Source: Alphaproteobacteria bacterium (GTDB taxonomy: Bacteria > Pseudomonadota > Alphaproteobacteria > SP197). From it: DNA of 64,000 bases. Location: assembly GCA_016869675.1 (NCBI GenBank), contig VGDP01000004.1:62001-126000 (forward strand), in the 5' to 3' direction. Below the pieces are notes generated by a model. It saw nothing but the letters and a program-made list of their open reading frames with translations, ran no database searches and was not told where the DNA came from. Of the stretch, positions 18,777 through 28,186 are shown piece by piece (positions within the stretch are counted from its first letter, which is position 1; each line of letters opens with the position of its first letter). The position numbers were made by a program, and so were the translations under genes.

Positions 18777-19652
18777 ATGGACATCAAGCGCGTCGGTGTG
18801 ATCGGGGCCGGGGCCATGGGCTCCGGCATCGCCCATGTGTGCGCGCTGGCCGGCTACGAGACGCGGCTGTCGGACGTCAGCCAGGAACGGCTCGACGGCG
18901 CGCTCGAGAAGATCGCCGATAGCATGGCGCGCCAGGTCGGGCGCTGCCAGATCACCGAGGCGGACCGCGCGGCGGCGCTGCAGCGCCTCAGCGGTGCCGT
19001 CGGGCTCGACCAGTTCAAGGACTGCGACTTGGTGATCGAGGCGGCGACCGAGAACGAGAAGGTCAAGAAGGAGATCCTGGCGAGCCTGTCAAGGGTGCTG
19101 CCGCCGCACGCGCTGATCGCCACCAACACCTCGTCGATCCCGATCACGCGGCTGGCCACGGCGACCGACCGGCCCGGCAAGTTCATGGGCATGCACTTCA
19201 TGAACCCCGTGCCGCGCATGGAGCTGGTCGAGCTGATCCGCGGCCTGGCGACCGATCCGGAGACCTACGAGGCGATCAAGGCGATGACCAAGCGGCTCGG
19301 CAAGACCTCGGCCTCGGCCGAGGACTTCCCGGCCTTCATCGTCAACCGCATCCTGCTGCCCATGGTCAACGAAGCGGTCTACGCCCTCTACGAGGGCGTC
19401 GGTTCGGTCGAGGCCATCGACACCGCCATGAAGCTCGGCACCCACCATCCCATGGGGCCGCTGGAGCTGGCCGACTTCATCGGCCTCGACGTCTGCCTCG
19501 CGATCATGCAGGTGCTCTACGAAGGCCTGGCCGACAGCAAGTACCGGCCCTGCCCGCTGCTGGTAAAGTACGTCGAAGCCGGCTGGCTCGGACGCAAGTC
19601 GGGCCGGGGCTTCTACGACTATTCGGGGCCGAACCCCGTCCCGACGCGCTGA
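18777..19652 (+). CDS. hbd: 3-hydroxybutyryl-CoA dehydrogenase
   Basis: VGVIGAGAMGSGIAHVCALAGYE; GTHHPMGPLELADFIGLD. Confidence 0.95.
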   Translation: MDIKRVGVIGAGAMGSGIAHVCALAGYETRLSDVSQERLDGALEKIADSMARQVGRCQITEADRAAALQRLSGAVGLDQFKDCDLVIEAATENEKVKKEILASLSRVLPPHALIATNTSSIPITRLATATDRPGKFMGMHFMNPVPRMELVELIRGLATDPETYEAIKAMTKRLGKTSASAEDFPAFIVNRILLPMVNEAVYALYEGVGSVEAIDTAMKLGTHHPMGPLELADFIGLDVCLAIMQVLYEGLADSKYRPCPLLVKYVEAGWLGRKSGRGFYDYSGPNPVPTR

Positions 19653-19767
19653 CGACTGTTCCCCGGTCGTCGCCGTCATCATGCTGGCCCCGCGCGCTTC
19701 GTCCGCCTGCTAGATTGCCGCGTGTCGCCGCGACGCCTCGGCGCGGTTTTCTTGGGCGGGTCTCTCC

Positions 19768-20952
19768 TTGGCCACCGTCGCGTTCCCCTGGGTCCAGCGC
19801 TTCCGTACGCCGGGCGTGCTGTTCTTCGCGACCATCGACGCGATCGATGCCATGGGCCGCGCGCTGCTGGTCACGGTCATCCCGATCCAGGCGCTGGACG
19901 CCTTCGGCGACAGCCGCGACATCTCGCTGGCGTTCACCTTCGGGGGCGTCGCCGGGCTCGCCGGCCTGTTCACCATCCCCTGGCTGATCCGCACATTCCG
20001 CCGCCGCTTTGTCTACACCCTGGGTGTGGCGCTGCTGATCGCCGCCGCCGCGGCCCTGGCGACGGCGAGCCAGGTGGGCGTGGTGGTCGCCATCGTTCTG
20101 CGCACCTTCGCGACGAGCTGCGTCATCATCTCCATGAACCTCTACGTCATGGAGTTCATCCACAAGCGCGACTTCGGGCGCCTCGAGCCGATCCGCATCA
20201 TGGCGGTGGGCGTGCCGTGGACCGTCGGCCCGTACCTGGGCGTCCACCTCTACGCCGAGGTCGATCCCTTGTTCGCCTACGCCATCGCCGCAGCTTGCGC
20301 CGCCCTGGTGCTGGCGTACTTCTGGTGGGTGCCGCTGCGCGGCCAGCCGACCGCCGCGCTGCACCGCGCGCCGCGCGCGCCCTGGCGCGACATCGGCCGG
20401 TTCATCGTGCAGCCCAGGCTCCGGCTCGCCTGGCTGCTGGCCTTCGGCCGCTCGTGCTGGTGGTCGATGTTCTTCATCTACGTGCCGCTGTTCATGGTCG
20501 AGTCGGGCCTTGGCGAGCTGGCGGGCGCGCTGGCCGTCTCGATCGGCAACGCGACGCTGTTGGTGGCGCCGGTGTTTGGCTGGCTGGCGCGTCGCTTCCA
20601 CATGCGTCCCGTGATCACGGTCGCGTTCCTGGCGCTGGCCGGAACCACTTTGGCGGCCGGGCTGACCGCGGACGCGCCCTACGTGGCCGCGTCGCTGCTG
20701 CTGCTGGGCACCCTGCCCGCGGTGGCGCTTGACGGCCTCGCGATCATCCTGTTCTACCGTGCCGTGCACCCCTACGAACGGCCCGAGATGTCGGCGGTCT
20801 ACTCCACCTGGCGCGACCTCTCCAACATGGCGACGCCGGGCATCGCCGCGATCGCGCTCAGCTTCGGGCCCTTGCCTTGGGTGTTCGTCGCGCTCGGCGC
20901 CACCATGTTCGTCTACGCCGCGTACTCCCGCTACATTCCCCACTCCATGTAG
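19768..20952 (+). CDS. MFS transporter
   Basis: 12-TM pattern; TTG start ATVAFPWVQRFRTPGVLFFATIDAIDAMGRALLVTVIPIQAL. Confidence 0.85.
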   Translation: MATVAFPWVQRFRTPGVLFFATIDAIDAMGRALLVTVIPIQALDAFGDSRDISLAFTFGGVAGLAGLFTIPWLIRTFRRRFVYTLGVALLIAAAAALATASQVGVVVAIVLRTFATSCVIISMNLYVMEFIHKRDFGRLEPIRIMAVGVPWTVGPYLGVHLYAEVDPLFAYAIAAACAALVLAYFWWVPLRGQPTAALHRAPRAPWRDIGRFIVQPRLRLAWLLAFGRSCWWSMFFIYVPLFMVESGLGELAGALAVSIGNATLLVAPVFGWLARRFHMRPVITVAFLALAGTTLAAGLTADAPYVAASLLLLGTLPAVALDGLAIILFYRAVHPYERPEMSAVYSTWRDLSNMATPGIAAIALSFGPLPWVFVALGATMFVYAAYSRYIPHSM

Positions 20953-21011
20953 CCGGCGGGCACCCCGGCGGATTATAGAGGTGGCCTTCGTGCCCTGAGG
21001 AGACTTCCGCG

Positions 21012-23402
21012 ATGTCGAGCGTGCGCCCCGTGTCCCGCCCCGCCACTGGCAGCGGTCCGTGTCTGGTCGGCTTGGCCACCCAGATGGACCCGATCGCCGG
21101 GATCGAGCCGCGCCGGCTCGCGCGCGAACTCTACGGCATCGACGGCGAGCCCGTGCCGCTGCACGGCGAGCGCAACGACAATTGGCGCGTCACGGGCACG
21201 GACGGCCGCGCCATCGTCCTCAAGGTCTCCGGCACGCTCGAGAACCTGAACGCCATCGACCTGCAGATCGCCGCGCTGGAGCACATCGGACGCCACGCGC
21301 CCGAGCTGGTGGTGCCGCGCCTGGTGCGCACGCGCGCTGGCCGCGCCGCCGTCGACCTGGACGGCGCGCTGGCCGGGCACCGCGTGTTTGCGGTCAGCCT
21401 AGTGCCCGGCCGGCCGCTCGAATCGGTCGAATACGGCACGAGCGTGCTGGAGCGGGTCGGCGGAGCGCTGGCCCGGCTCGACCGCGTGCTGCGCGGTTTC
21501 CACCACGGCTGGGTCCCCACCGACCTGGCGTGGGACATCCGCAACGCACCCGTCCTGCGCGATGCCGTTTCCCTGGTCGCCGACGCGGCGCAGCGGCGCA
21601 TGCTGGACGGCATCTTCGAGCGCTTCATCACGCGCACGCTGCCGGCCTATGGCCGGTTGCGCTGCCAGTTCATCCACAACGACGGCGACGGCGCCAACGT
21701 GCTGGTCACCGAGGACGGCACGGACGTTTCGGGCATCGTCGATTTCGGCGACATGACGTTCGGCCCGCTGATCGTCGAGTTGGCGGTGCCGGGCGCCGAC
21801 ACAGCGCGCAAGCGGCTGGACCCGCTCGAATCGATCGGGGCGCTTGTCGAGGGCTACACCGCCACGGCGCCGCTCGAGAGGGACGAGATCGCGCCGTTGC
21901 ACGACGCGATCCTGATGCGCGCGGCGACCGGCCTCAGCGCCGTCGTCTGGCGTCGCCGGCACGATCCGGCGGGCGCCGAGCTGCTGGGCGACTACGACAC
22001 CCACGCCTGGGACTTCATCGAGCGCATGCTGACCCACGGCCCGGCCAAGGTTGAGGCGCAACTCGCGCGCGCGGCGCGCACCGCCGTTGTGGTGCCGGTG
22101 ACGCGACCCGCCGCGCCCGCGACGCCCGGCGCCGACGCCGACCTGATCGCGCGGCGCCACCGCGTGCTGGGCAAGCACCTGTCGCTGACGTACCGCGAAC
22201 CGGTCCACGTGGTGCGCGGCGAGGGCGTGTGGCTGACCGCGGCCGACGGCCGCCGCTACCTGGACGCCTACAACAACGTACCTTCGGTCGGCCATTGCCA
22301 TCCGCACGTGGTGGCGGCGCTGGCGCGCCAGATCGCGACGCTGAACACCAACACCCGCTACCTGCACGAGACGGTCGTCGCCTACGCCGAGCGGCTGGCC
22401 GCGACCATGGGCAACGGCCTGGATGCCTGCATCTTCGTCAACTCAGGCAGCGAGGCCAACGACGTGGCGTGGCGCATGGCCATGGCCTGGACCGGCCAGC
22501 GCGGCGCCCTGGTCATGGAGAACGCCTACCACGGCATCACCGAGGCGGTGTCGTACCTGTCGCCCTACGAGGTGGCCGAGGACGCGCTGTCGCCCCACGT
22601 GCGCACGCTGTCCCCGCCCAACACCTACCGGCACCCGACCACCGCCACCGACCCAGGCGCCCACTACGCCGAAACCGCCGACCGCGCCATCTCGGCGCTG
22701 GCCGCCAAGGGCATGAAGCCCGCGCTGGTTATGGTCGACACGGGTCTGACCTCCAACGGCATCCCCGAGGTCGTCCCCGGCTACCTCGCCGGCGTCGCCG
22801 CCAAGGTGCGCGCTGCCGGCGGACTCTATGTCGCCGACGAGGTGCAGTTCGGCGTCGGCCGGCCGGGCAGCCACATGTGGGGCTTCCAGGTGCACGGCGC
22901 CGTGCCCGACATCGTCACCATGGGCAAGCCGATCGCCGACGGCCACCCGCTGGGCGTCGTCGTGGCGCGCCGCGACATCCTGGAGCACTTCTTCGCCAAG
23001 ACCGGGTTCTTCTCGACCTTCGGCGGCAATCCGGTGTCGGCGGCGGCGGGGCTCGCGACTCTCGAGGCGCTCGAGCAGGACCGGCTGCAGGAGAACGCCC
23101 TGACCACCGGCGCCTACTTCAAGCAGGGCCTGGCCAAGCTGATGGAGCGCCACGAGCGGATCGGCGACGTGCGGGGCCACGGGCTGCTGATCGGCGTCGA
23201 TATCGTCAAGGACCGCCATACCAAGGCGCCCGACAAGGCCGAGACCGACCGGGTGAAGAACCGCGTGCGCGAGCTGGGCGTGCTGTTCGGCACCGAGGGT
23301 GCCGGCGGCAACATCCTGAAAATCCGCCCGCCGCTGCCGTTCAAGCCCGAGCACGCGGACATCGCCGTCGCCGCGCTCGACCAGGCACTTGCTGGGCGCT
23401 GA
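21012..23402 (+). CDS. bifunctional APH-like kinase + class-III PLP enzyme (ethanolamine-phosphate / phosphohydroxylysine phospho-lyase-like)
   Basis: N-terminal kinase motif FIHNDGDGANVLV...VDFGDMTFG; C-terminal FVNSGSEANDVAWRMA, ADEVQFGVGRPGSHMWGFQ, TMGKPIADGHPLGVVV. Confidence 0.85.
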   Translation: MSSVRPVSRPATGSGPCLVGLATQMDPIAGIEPRRLARELYGIDGEPVPLHGERNDNWRVTGTDGRAIVLKVSGTLENLNAIDLQIAALEHIGRHAPELVVPRLVRTRAGRAAVDLDGALAGHRVFAVSLVPGRPLESVEYGTSVLERVGGALARLDRVLRGFHHGWVPTDLAWDIRNAPVLRDAVSLVADAAQRRMLDGIFERFITRTLPAYGRLRCQFIHNDGDGANVLVTEDGTDVSGIVDFGDMTFGPLIVELAVPGADTARKRLDPLESIGALVEGYTATAPLERDEIAPLHDAILMRAATGLSAVVWRRRHDPAGAELLGDYDTHAWDFIERMLTHGPAKVEAQLARAARTAVVVPVTRPAAPATPGADADLIARRHRVLGKHLSLTYREPVHVVRGEGVWLTAADGRRYLDAYNNVPSVGHCHPHVVAALARQIATLNTNTRYLHETVVAYAERLAATMGNGLDACIFVNSGSEANDVAWRMAMAWTGQRGALVMENAYHGITEAVSYLSPYEVAEDALSPHVRTLSPPNTYRHPTTATDPGAHYAETADRAISALAAKGMKPALVMVDTGLTSNGIPEVVPGYLAGVAAKVRAAGGLYVADEVQFGVGRPGSHMWGFQVHGAVPDIVTMGKPIADGHPLGVVVARRDILEHFFAKTGFFSTFGGNPVSAAAGLATLEALEQDRLQENALTTGAYFKQGLAKLMERHERIGDVRGHGLLIGVDIVKDRHTKAPDKAETDRVKNRVRELGVLFGTEGAGGNILKIRPPLPFKPEHADIAVAALDQALAGR

Positions 23403-23407
23403 GCGCC

Positions 23408-24541
23408 ATGGCGCCGGCGGATCAGTTCGATCCGCGCCACTATGTGGGCGTGCGTCGGCCGCTGGCCGAGGCCGAGACCCTGCCGGCTTGGTGCTACACC
23501 TCGGCCGCGTTCCACACGCGCGAGATCGAGCGCGCGTTTCTCAAGCGCTGGCTGTTCGTCGCGTGCGCCGACGAGGTGCCGAACGCGGGTGACACGCTGG
23601 CGCTCGAGACCGTCGGCGGCCCCATTGCGCTGGTGCGCGGGCGCGACGGCGTGGTGCGCGCCTTCGCCAACGCCTGCCGCCATCGCGGTGCGCGGCTCGT
23701 CGAAGGGCGCGGGACGTGCCGCGCGATCGTCTGCCCCTATCACGCCTGGACCTACGACCTTGAAGGCCGCCTGATCGGCGCGCCGCGCATGGAACGCACG
23801 GCTGGCTTCGACCGCGCCGACCACGGCCTGGTTCCCATCCGCCTGGCGACGTGGCAGGGCTTCGTCTTCGTGACCTTCGACGCGCGCATCGGGCGGCTCG
23901 AGGACCAGCTCGGCGACCTGACAACTAAGCTTGGCATCTACGACTTCGACGGCATGGTGTGCACGCGGCGCACGTCCCACGAGGTGCCGTGCAACTGGAA
24001 GGTGCTGATCGAGAACGCCATGGAGGCGTACCACACCGGCACGGTCCACGGCGCGTCCCTGCGCCAGCAGGAGGCCGAGGACGAACCGACCGAGGGCGGC
24101 TGGGACGCCATCTGGATCGCGCGCGACCAGTCGATCGCCGTGCTGCCCGACGAGGCGGCGCCGTTCGATCACGTGCCCGGGCTGGCGGGGCGCGCCGCGC
24201 GCGGCACGTTCTTCACCGCCATCCACCCCAACACCCAGTTCGCCTGCACCCAGGACTGCATGTGGTGGCTGAACGTGTGGCCGCGCGGGGCCGAGGCGTG
24301 CCGACTCGAGGTCGGCACGTGCTTCCCGCGCGCCACCGTGGCGCGCCCCGACTTCGCCGCGAACGTCGCGCGCTACTACCATCGCTGGGACACCGGCGTC
24401 GCCGATGATAACGCGATCGGCGCCACCCAGCAGGTGGGCCTGCGCTTCGCCGCCCGCCCTCCCGGCCGCTACTCGTGGACCGAATCGGCGGTCCACCGCG
24501 TCAACCTCTGGCTGCTCGATCAGGTGCTCGACCCGGCCTGA
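23408..24541 (+). CDS. Rieske non-heme iron oxygenase, alpha subunit
   Basis: CRHRGARLVEGRGTCRAIVCPYHAWTYDLEG (Rieske CxH...CxxH); catalytic NWKVLIENAMEAYHTGTVH. Confidence 0.92.
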   Translation: MAPADQFDPRHYVGVRRPLAEAETLPAWCYTSAAFHTREIERAFLKRWLFVACADEVPNAGDTLALETVGGPIALVRGRDGVVRAFANACRHRGARLVEGRGTCRAIVCPYHAWTYDLEGRLIGAPRMERTAGFDRADHGLVPIRLATWQGFVFVTFDARIGRLEDQLGDLTTKLGIYDFDGMVCTRRTSHEVPCNWKVLIENAMEAYHTGTVHGASLRQQEAEDEPTEGGWDAIWIARDQSIAVLPDEAAPFDHVPGLAGRAARGTFFTAIHPNTQFACTQDCMWWLNVWPRGAEACRLEVGTCFPRATVARPDFAANVARYYHRWDTGVADDNAIGATQQVGLRFAARPPGRYSWTESAVHRVNLWLLDQVLDPA

Positions 24542-25757
24542 CGCCGGCACGTCAGCAACCAGACGAACGTCACCGCCTGGAGCGCGAGTGCCAGGCCGAG
24601 TGTTGCGGCGTAGGCCGCGACGGGCCGCTGTCCGGCCTCGGCCGGCCACAGGCCGATCAGCGCCGCCATGCCGTACTGCGCGGCGAACGCGCCGATGAAC
24701 ACGACCAGGTTCAAGGCGGTGTTGGCGCGTCCGGCCAACGCCAGAGGAAAACCGCGCGCGAGCTCGGGGTAGTAGAGCGTGCTGGCCACGCCGAAGGCGC
24801 CGAACGCCAGGCACGCCGCGACGGGCGCGGCATGCCCCGCCACTAGGATCGCTGCCTGGGCGATCAGGAACAGGCCGGTGCCCACATCCGCCGCGCCGCG
24901 CGCGGTGATGCCAAGGCGCCCGACCAGAGCCGACAGCGCGACGAACCCGACCAGCATGCCGATCGGGAACGCCGCCAACACGGTCGCGCGGTCGACCGCG
25001 TCCAGACCGGCCACGTCGGCCAGCCACGGCGTTGCCCACAGACCGGGCAGCGACAGGAACACCGCCTGGGTCGTCATGGTCACCGGCGCCAGCGCACGGA
25101 AGCCGCGGCTCAGAACGATCGGCGCGAAGCCCCGCTGGCCTGCGACCGGGCCGTCGCGCGGCCGCGGCGGCTCGGGCGCCCAGAACGCCAGCACCGCCGC
25201 CGGCGCCAGGATCAGCACGGCCAGCCCGGCGAACGCCGGCCGCCAGCCGACCGAGGCAACCAGCGCCTGCACGGGCGCCGTGGCGATACGGGCGCCGTGG
25301 CGATGAGCGAGCCCAACGCGCCGAACGCCCACAGCACGCTGTTGAAGCGCGGCGCGCCGACCGGCCCAAACCACAGAGCGAAGGCCTGGAACCCGGCCAT
25401 CAGGGCGACCGCCATGCCGGCGCCCAGCAGCGCGCGTCCCGCCGCCAGGCCCACCGCGCCCTCGGCCACGGCGAACAGCACGGCACCCGTCGCGGCGACG
25501 ACCAGCAGCGCGGCGTCGACCCGGCGCGGCCCGAAGCGGTCGAGCAGACTTCCGGCGGGGAGTTGCATGGCGGCGAAGGCCAGGAAGAACGCGCTGGTCA
25601 CCAGGCCGAGCGCGGCCGGCCCCAGGCCAAGCTCGGCCTCCAGGTCCGGCGCGACCACGGCGTTGACCACGCGGCACGCGTCGGACAGCAGGAACGCCAG
25701 TGCGAACGGCAGGACGATGCGCGCGATGGCGCCGAGGCTGGCGTGCGGTTCAGTCAC
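24520..25757 (-). pseudogene. MFS transporter (third tandem paralogue), frameshifted by a 17-bp tandem duplication
   Basis: GTG start; frame breaks at 25271-25304; deleting one repeat unit restores ...GALGSLIATAPVQALVASVGWRPAFAG... Confidence 0.85.
25271..25304. repeat. perfect 17-bp tandem duplication (acgggcgccgtggcgat x2)
   Basis: Read directly; two adjacent identical units. Confidence 0.97.
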
Positions 25758-26964
25758 GGCGGCCGCGCAGAAACCAGACGAGCGAGAGCACCTGCACCGC
25801 TAGCACGGCGCCGAACGCCACCTGGTAGGCGATCACGGAATGGCGACCCGCCTCGGCCGGCCACTGGGCCAGGATCCAGCCGGGGCCGTACTGCACGGCG
25901 AAGGCGCCGACGACGACGCCCAGGTTGGCCGCGGTCAGGGCACGGCCCGCAAGTGCCGTGCCGAAGACGCGCGTCAGCATGGCGTAGCCGTAGGCGCCGC
26001 ACGTGCCTAGAAAGCCGAACGCCGTCCACAGCACGAGCGGCGCCACCATCCCATCCACGATGATCGCCGCCTGGATCGCCATGAACGCGAGCGTCGTGAC
26101 CACGACCAGATGGCGCAGGGCGACCCCCGCGCGCCCCAGGCGCACGGCGAGCCAGCCGAGCGCCACGTAGCCCGCGCCCATACCGACCGCGATGGCGCCC
26201 AGGTGCAGCCCGGCGGCCGCGGCGTCAAGCCCGGCCACGTCGCGCAACCAGCCACCCGCCCACAGGGCCGGCGTCGCCAGCACGGCGGCGGTCGTCGTGG
26301 TGCACACGGGCGCAATGCGCCAGAAGGCCGCGCTGCCCAGCACCAAGCTGAGCCCGCTGAGCTCGCTCGCCAAGTTGCCGGCGCGGCGCGGGCGCGCGGG
26401 CACCGCCAGCGCGACGAACGCGGCCGCCGCGGCGATCGCCAGCGCCAGGCCGAGCAGCGGTTCGCGCCAGCCGACCGCCGCGACCAGACGCTCGGCCGGC
26501 GTGGTGCCGATCAGGCTGCCGACTTGGCCGCTGGCCAGCAAGCCGGCGTTGGCCAGCGGCAGCCACGCGGCGGGCAGCCACTGGGCGAAGGCCTGCAGGC
26601 CGGCCATCAGGGTGACCGCCATGCCGATGCCCATGACGAAGCGCGCCGCCGCCGCCGGCGCCAGCCCCGGCGCGAGCGCGAAGGCTACGGTGCCGAGCGT
26701 CGCGATGACCAGCAGCACCGCCACGACGGGCCGCGCGCCGTAGCGGTCCATCAGCACGCCGCAGGGCAGTTGCGCCACGGCGAAGCCGAGGAAATAGGCG
26801 CCGGTCACCAGGCCGAGCCCGACCGCGTCGAGCGCCAAGTCGGCCGCCAGCGCCGGCGCCGCCACGGCGTTGACCACGCGCAGGAGCTCGGAGATCGCGA
26901 AAGCGAAGGCGAAGGGTGCGCCGACGCGCAGCGCGCGCCCCAACCCGGCGGCGGCCTCGGTCAT
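25750..26964 (-). CDS. MFS transporter (second tandem paralogue)
   Basis: LLRVVNAVAAPALAADLALDAVGLGLVTGAYFLGFAVAQLPCGVLMDRYGARP; ATG overlaps the stop of the upstream MFS gene. Confidence 0.88.
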   Translation of the reverse strand: MTEAAAGLGRALRVGAPFAFAFAISELLRVVNAVAAPALAADLALDAVGLGLVTGAYFLGFAVAQLPCGVLMDRYGARPVVAVLLVIATLGTVAFALAPGLAPAAAARFVMGIGMAVTLMAGLQAFAQWLPAAWLPLANAGLLASGQVGSLIGTTPAERLVAAVGWREPLLGLALAIAAAAAFVALAVPARPRRAGNLASELSGLSLVLGSAAFWRIAPVCTTTTAAVLATPALWAGGWLRDVAGLDAAAAGLHLGAIAVGMGAGYVALGWLAVRLGRAGVALRHLVVVTTLAFMAIQAAIIVDGMVAPLVLWTAFGFLGTCGAYGYAMLTRVFGTALAGRALTAANLGVVVGAFAVQYGPGWILAQWPAEAGRHSVIAYQVAFGAVLAVQVLSLVWFLRGRRD

Positions 26965-28175
26965 GCCCGGACCCGGCCGCCGAGCGCGAACCACACGATC
27001 GCGCACGACTGGGCCGCGACGAGCGTGCCAAACGCCAGCGTGTAGCCCTCGGGCGCGTAGGCCTCGGGCGTCGAGCCGGGCACCAGGTCGATGACCCAGC
27101 CGATGGCGTACTGCAACACGAAGGCGCCGACGAACAGGAACAGGTTGAGCGCGGTCACGGCGCGGCCCGCCATGGCACGCGCGAATGACCGGGTCACCGC
27201 GCTGTACATCAGGGCGGCGAACCCGGCGCACAGGCCGAACGCCAGCCATGGGACCCAGGGTGTGCTTGCGCCCACGCCGGCGGCGATCGCCGCCTCGGTC
27301 GCGACCAGCGCCAGCGACCCCGCCAGGACCACGCGCTCAAGGCCGATGCCGCGGCGCGCCAGCCCGCCCGCCGCCCAGCCGACCGCCAGCGAACTCGCCG
27401 TCATGGCGACCGCGATGACCAGCAGCACCTGGGCCGCCTCGGCGCGTGCCAGCCCCGCCACGTCGCGCAGCCACGGGCCGGCCCACAGACTCTGGATCGC
27501 CAGGTAGCCGCCGTGCAGCAGACCGAGGAGCGGCGCGTGGCGCCAGAAGACGCGGGTGCGCGCGATGGCACGGAAGCCGAGCGCCTGGTCGCGCCAGGAT
27601 TCACGCGGCCCCGCGGGCTTCTCGGGCACCACCAGGGCCAGCGTGAGCGCGAGCAACACGGTCGCGGCGGCGAGCCCGGCGAACAGCCCGCGCCAGCCGA
27701 CGACGTCGAGCGCGGCCTCGGCCGGCGCCGTCGCCACTAGCGCGCCCATGCCGCCGGCCGCGACCAGCGCGCCGTTGGCCAACGGCAGCCGATGGTCGGG
27801 AAACCACACCACGAACGCCTTGAAGCCAGCCATCAGGCACGCCGAGACGCCGAGCCCGATCAGGCCGCGCGCGAGCGCCAGCGCGCCGAGCGAGTGGCCC
27901 ATGGCGAACAGGAGCGCCCCCGCCGCGGCGATCACCAGCAGCATCGCATCGACCCGACGCGGGCCGAACCGATCGAGCAGAACGCCCAGCGGCAACTGGA
28001 ACGCCGCGAAGGTCAGGAAGTAGACGCTGGTCAGCAGACCCAGGTCCTCGGCAGTCAGGCCGAACTCGCCGGCCAGGCCGGGCCCGACGACCGCGTTGAC
28101 CACGCGGTAGACGTAGGACAGGAAGAATCCGGCCGCGAAGGGCGCGAAGACACGGGCGACGAGCGCGGCGCTCAA
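26961..28175 (-). CDS. MFS transporter (first tandem paralogue; TTG start inferred)
   Basis: YRVVNAVVGPGLAGEFGLTAEDLGLLTSVYFLTFAAFQLPLGVLLDRFGPRRVDAMLL. Confidence 0.88.
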   Translation of the reverse strand: MSAALVARVFAPFAAGFFLSYVYRVVNAVVGPGLAGEFGLTAEDLGLLTSVYFLTFAAFQLPLGVLLDRFGPRRVDAMLLVIAAAGALLFAMGHSLGALALARGLIGLGVSACLMAGFKAFVVWFPDHRLPLANGALVAAGGMGALVATAPAEAALDVVGWRGLFAGLAAATVLLALTLALVVPEKPAGPRESWRDQALGFRAIARTRVFWRHAPLLGLLHGGYLAIQSLWAGPWLRDVAGLARAEAAQVLLVIAVAMTASSLAVGWAAGGLARRGIGLERVVLAGSLALVATEAAIAAGVGASTPWVPWLAFGLCAGFAALMYSAVTRSFARAMAGRAVTALNLFLFVGAFVLQYAIGWVIDLVPGSTPEAYAPEGYTLAFGTLVAAQSCAIVWFALGGRVRA

Positions 28176-28186
28176 GGCCGGCGTTC

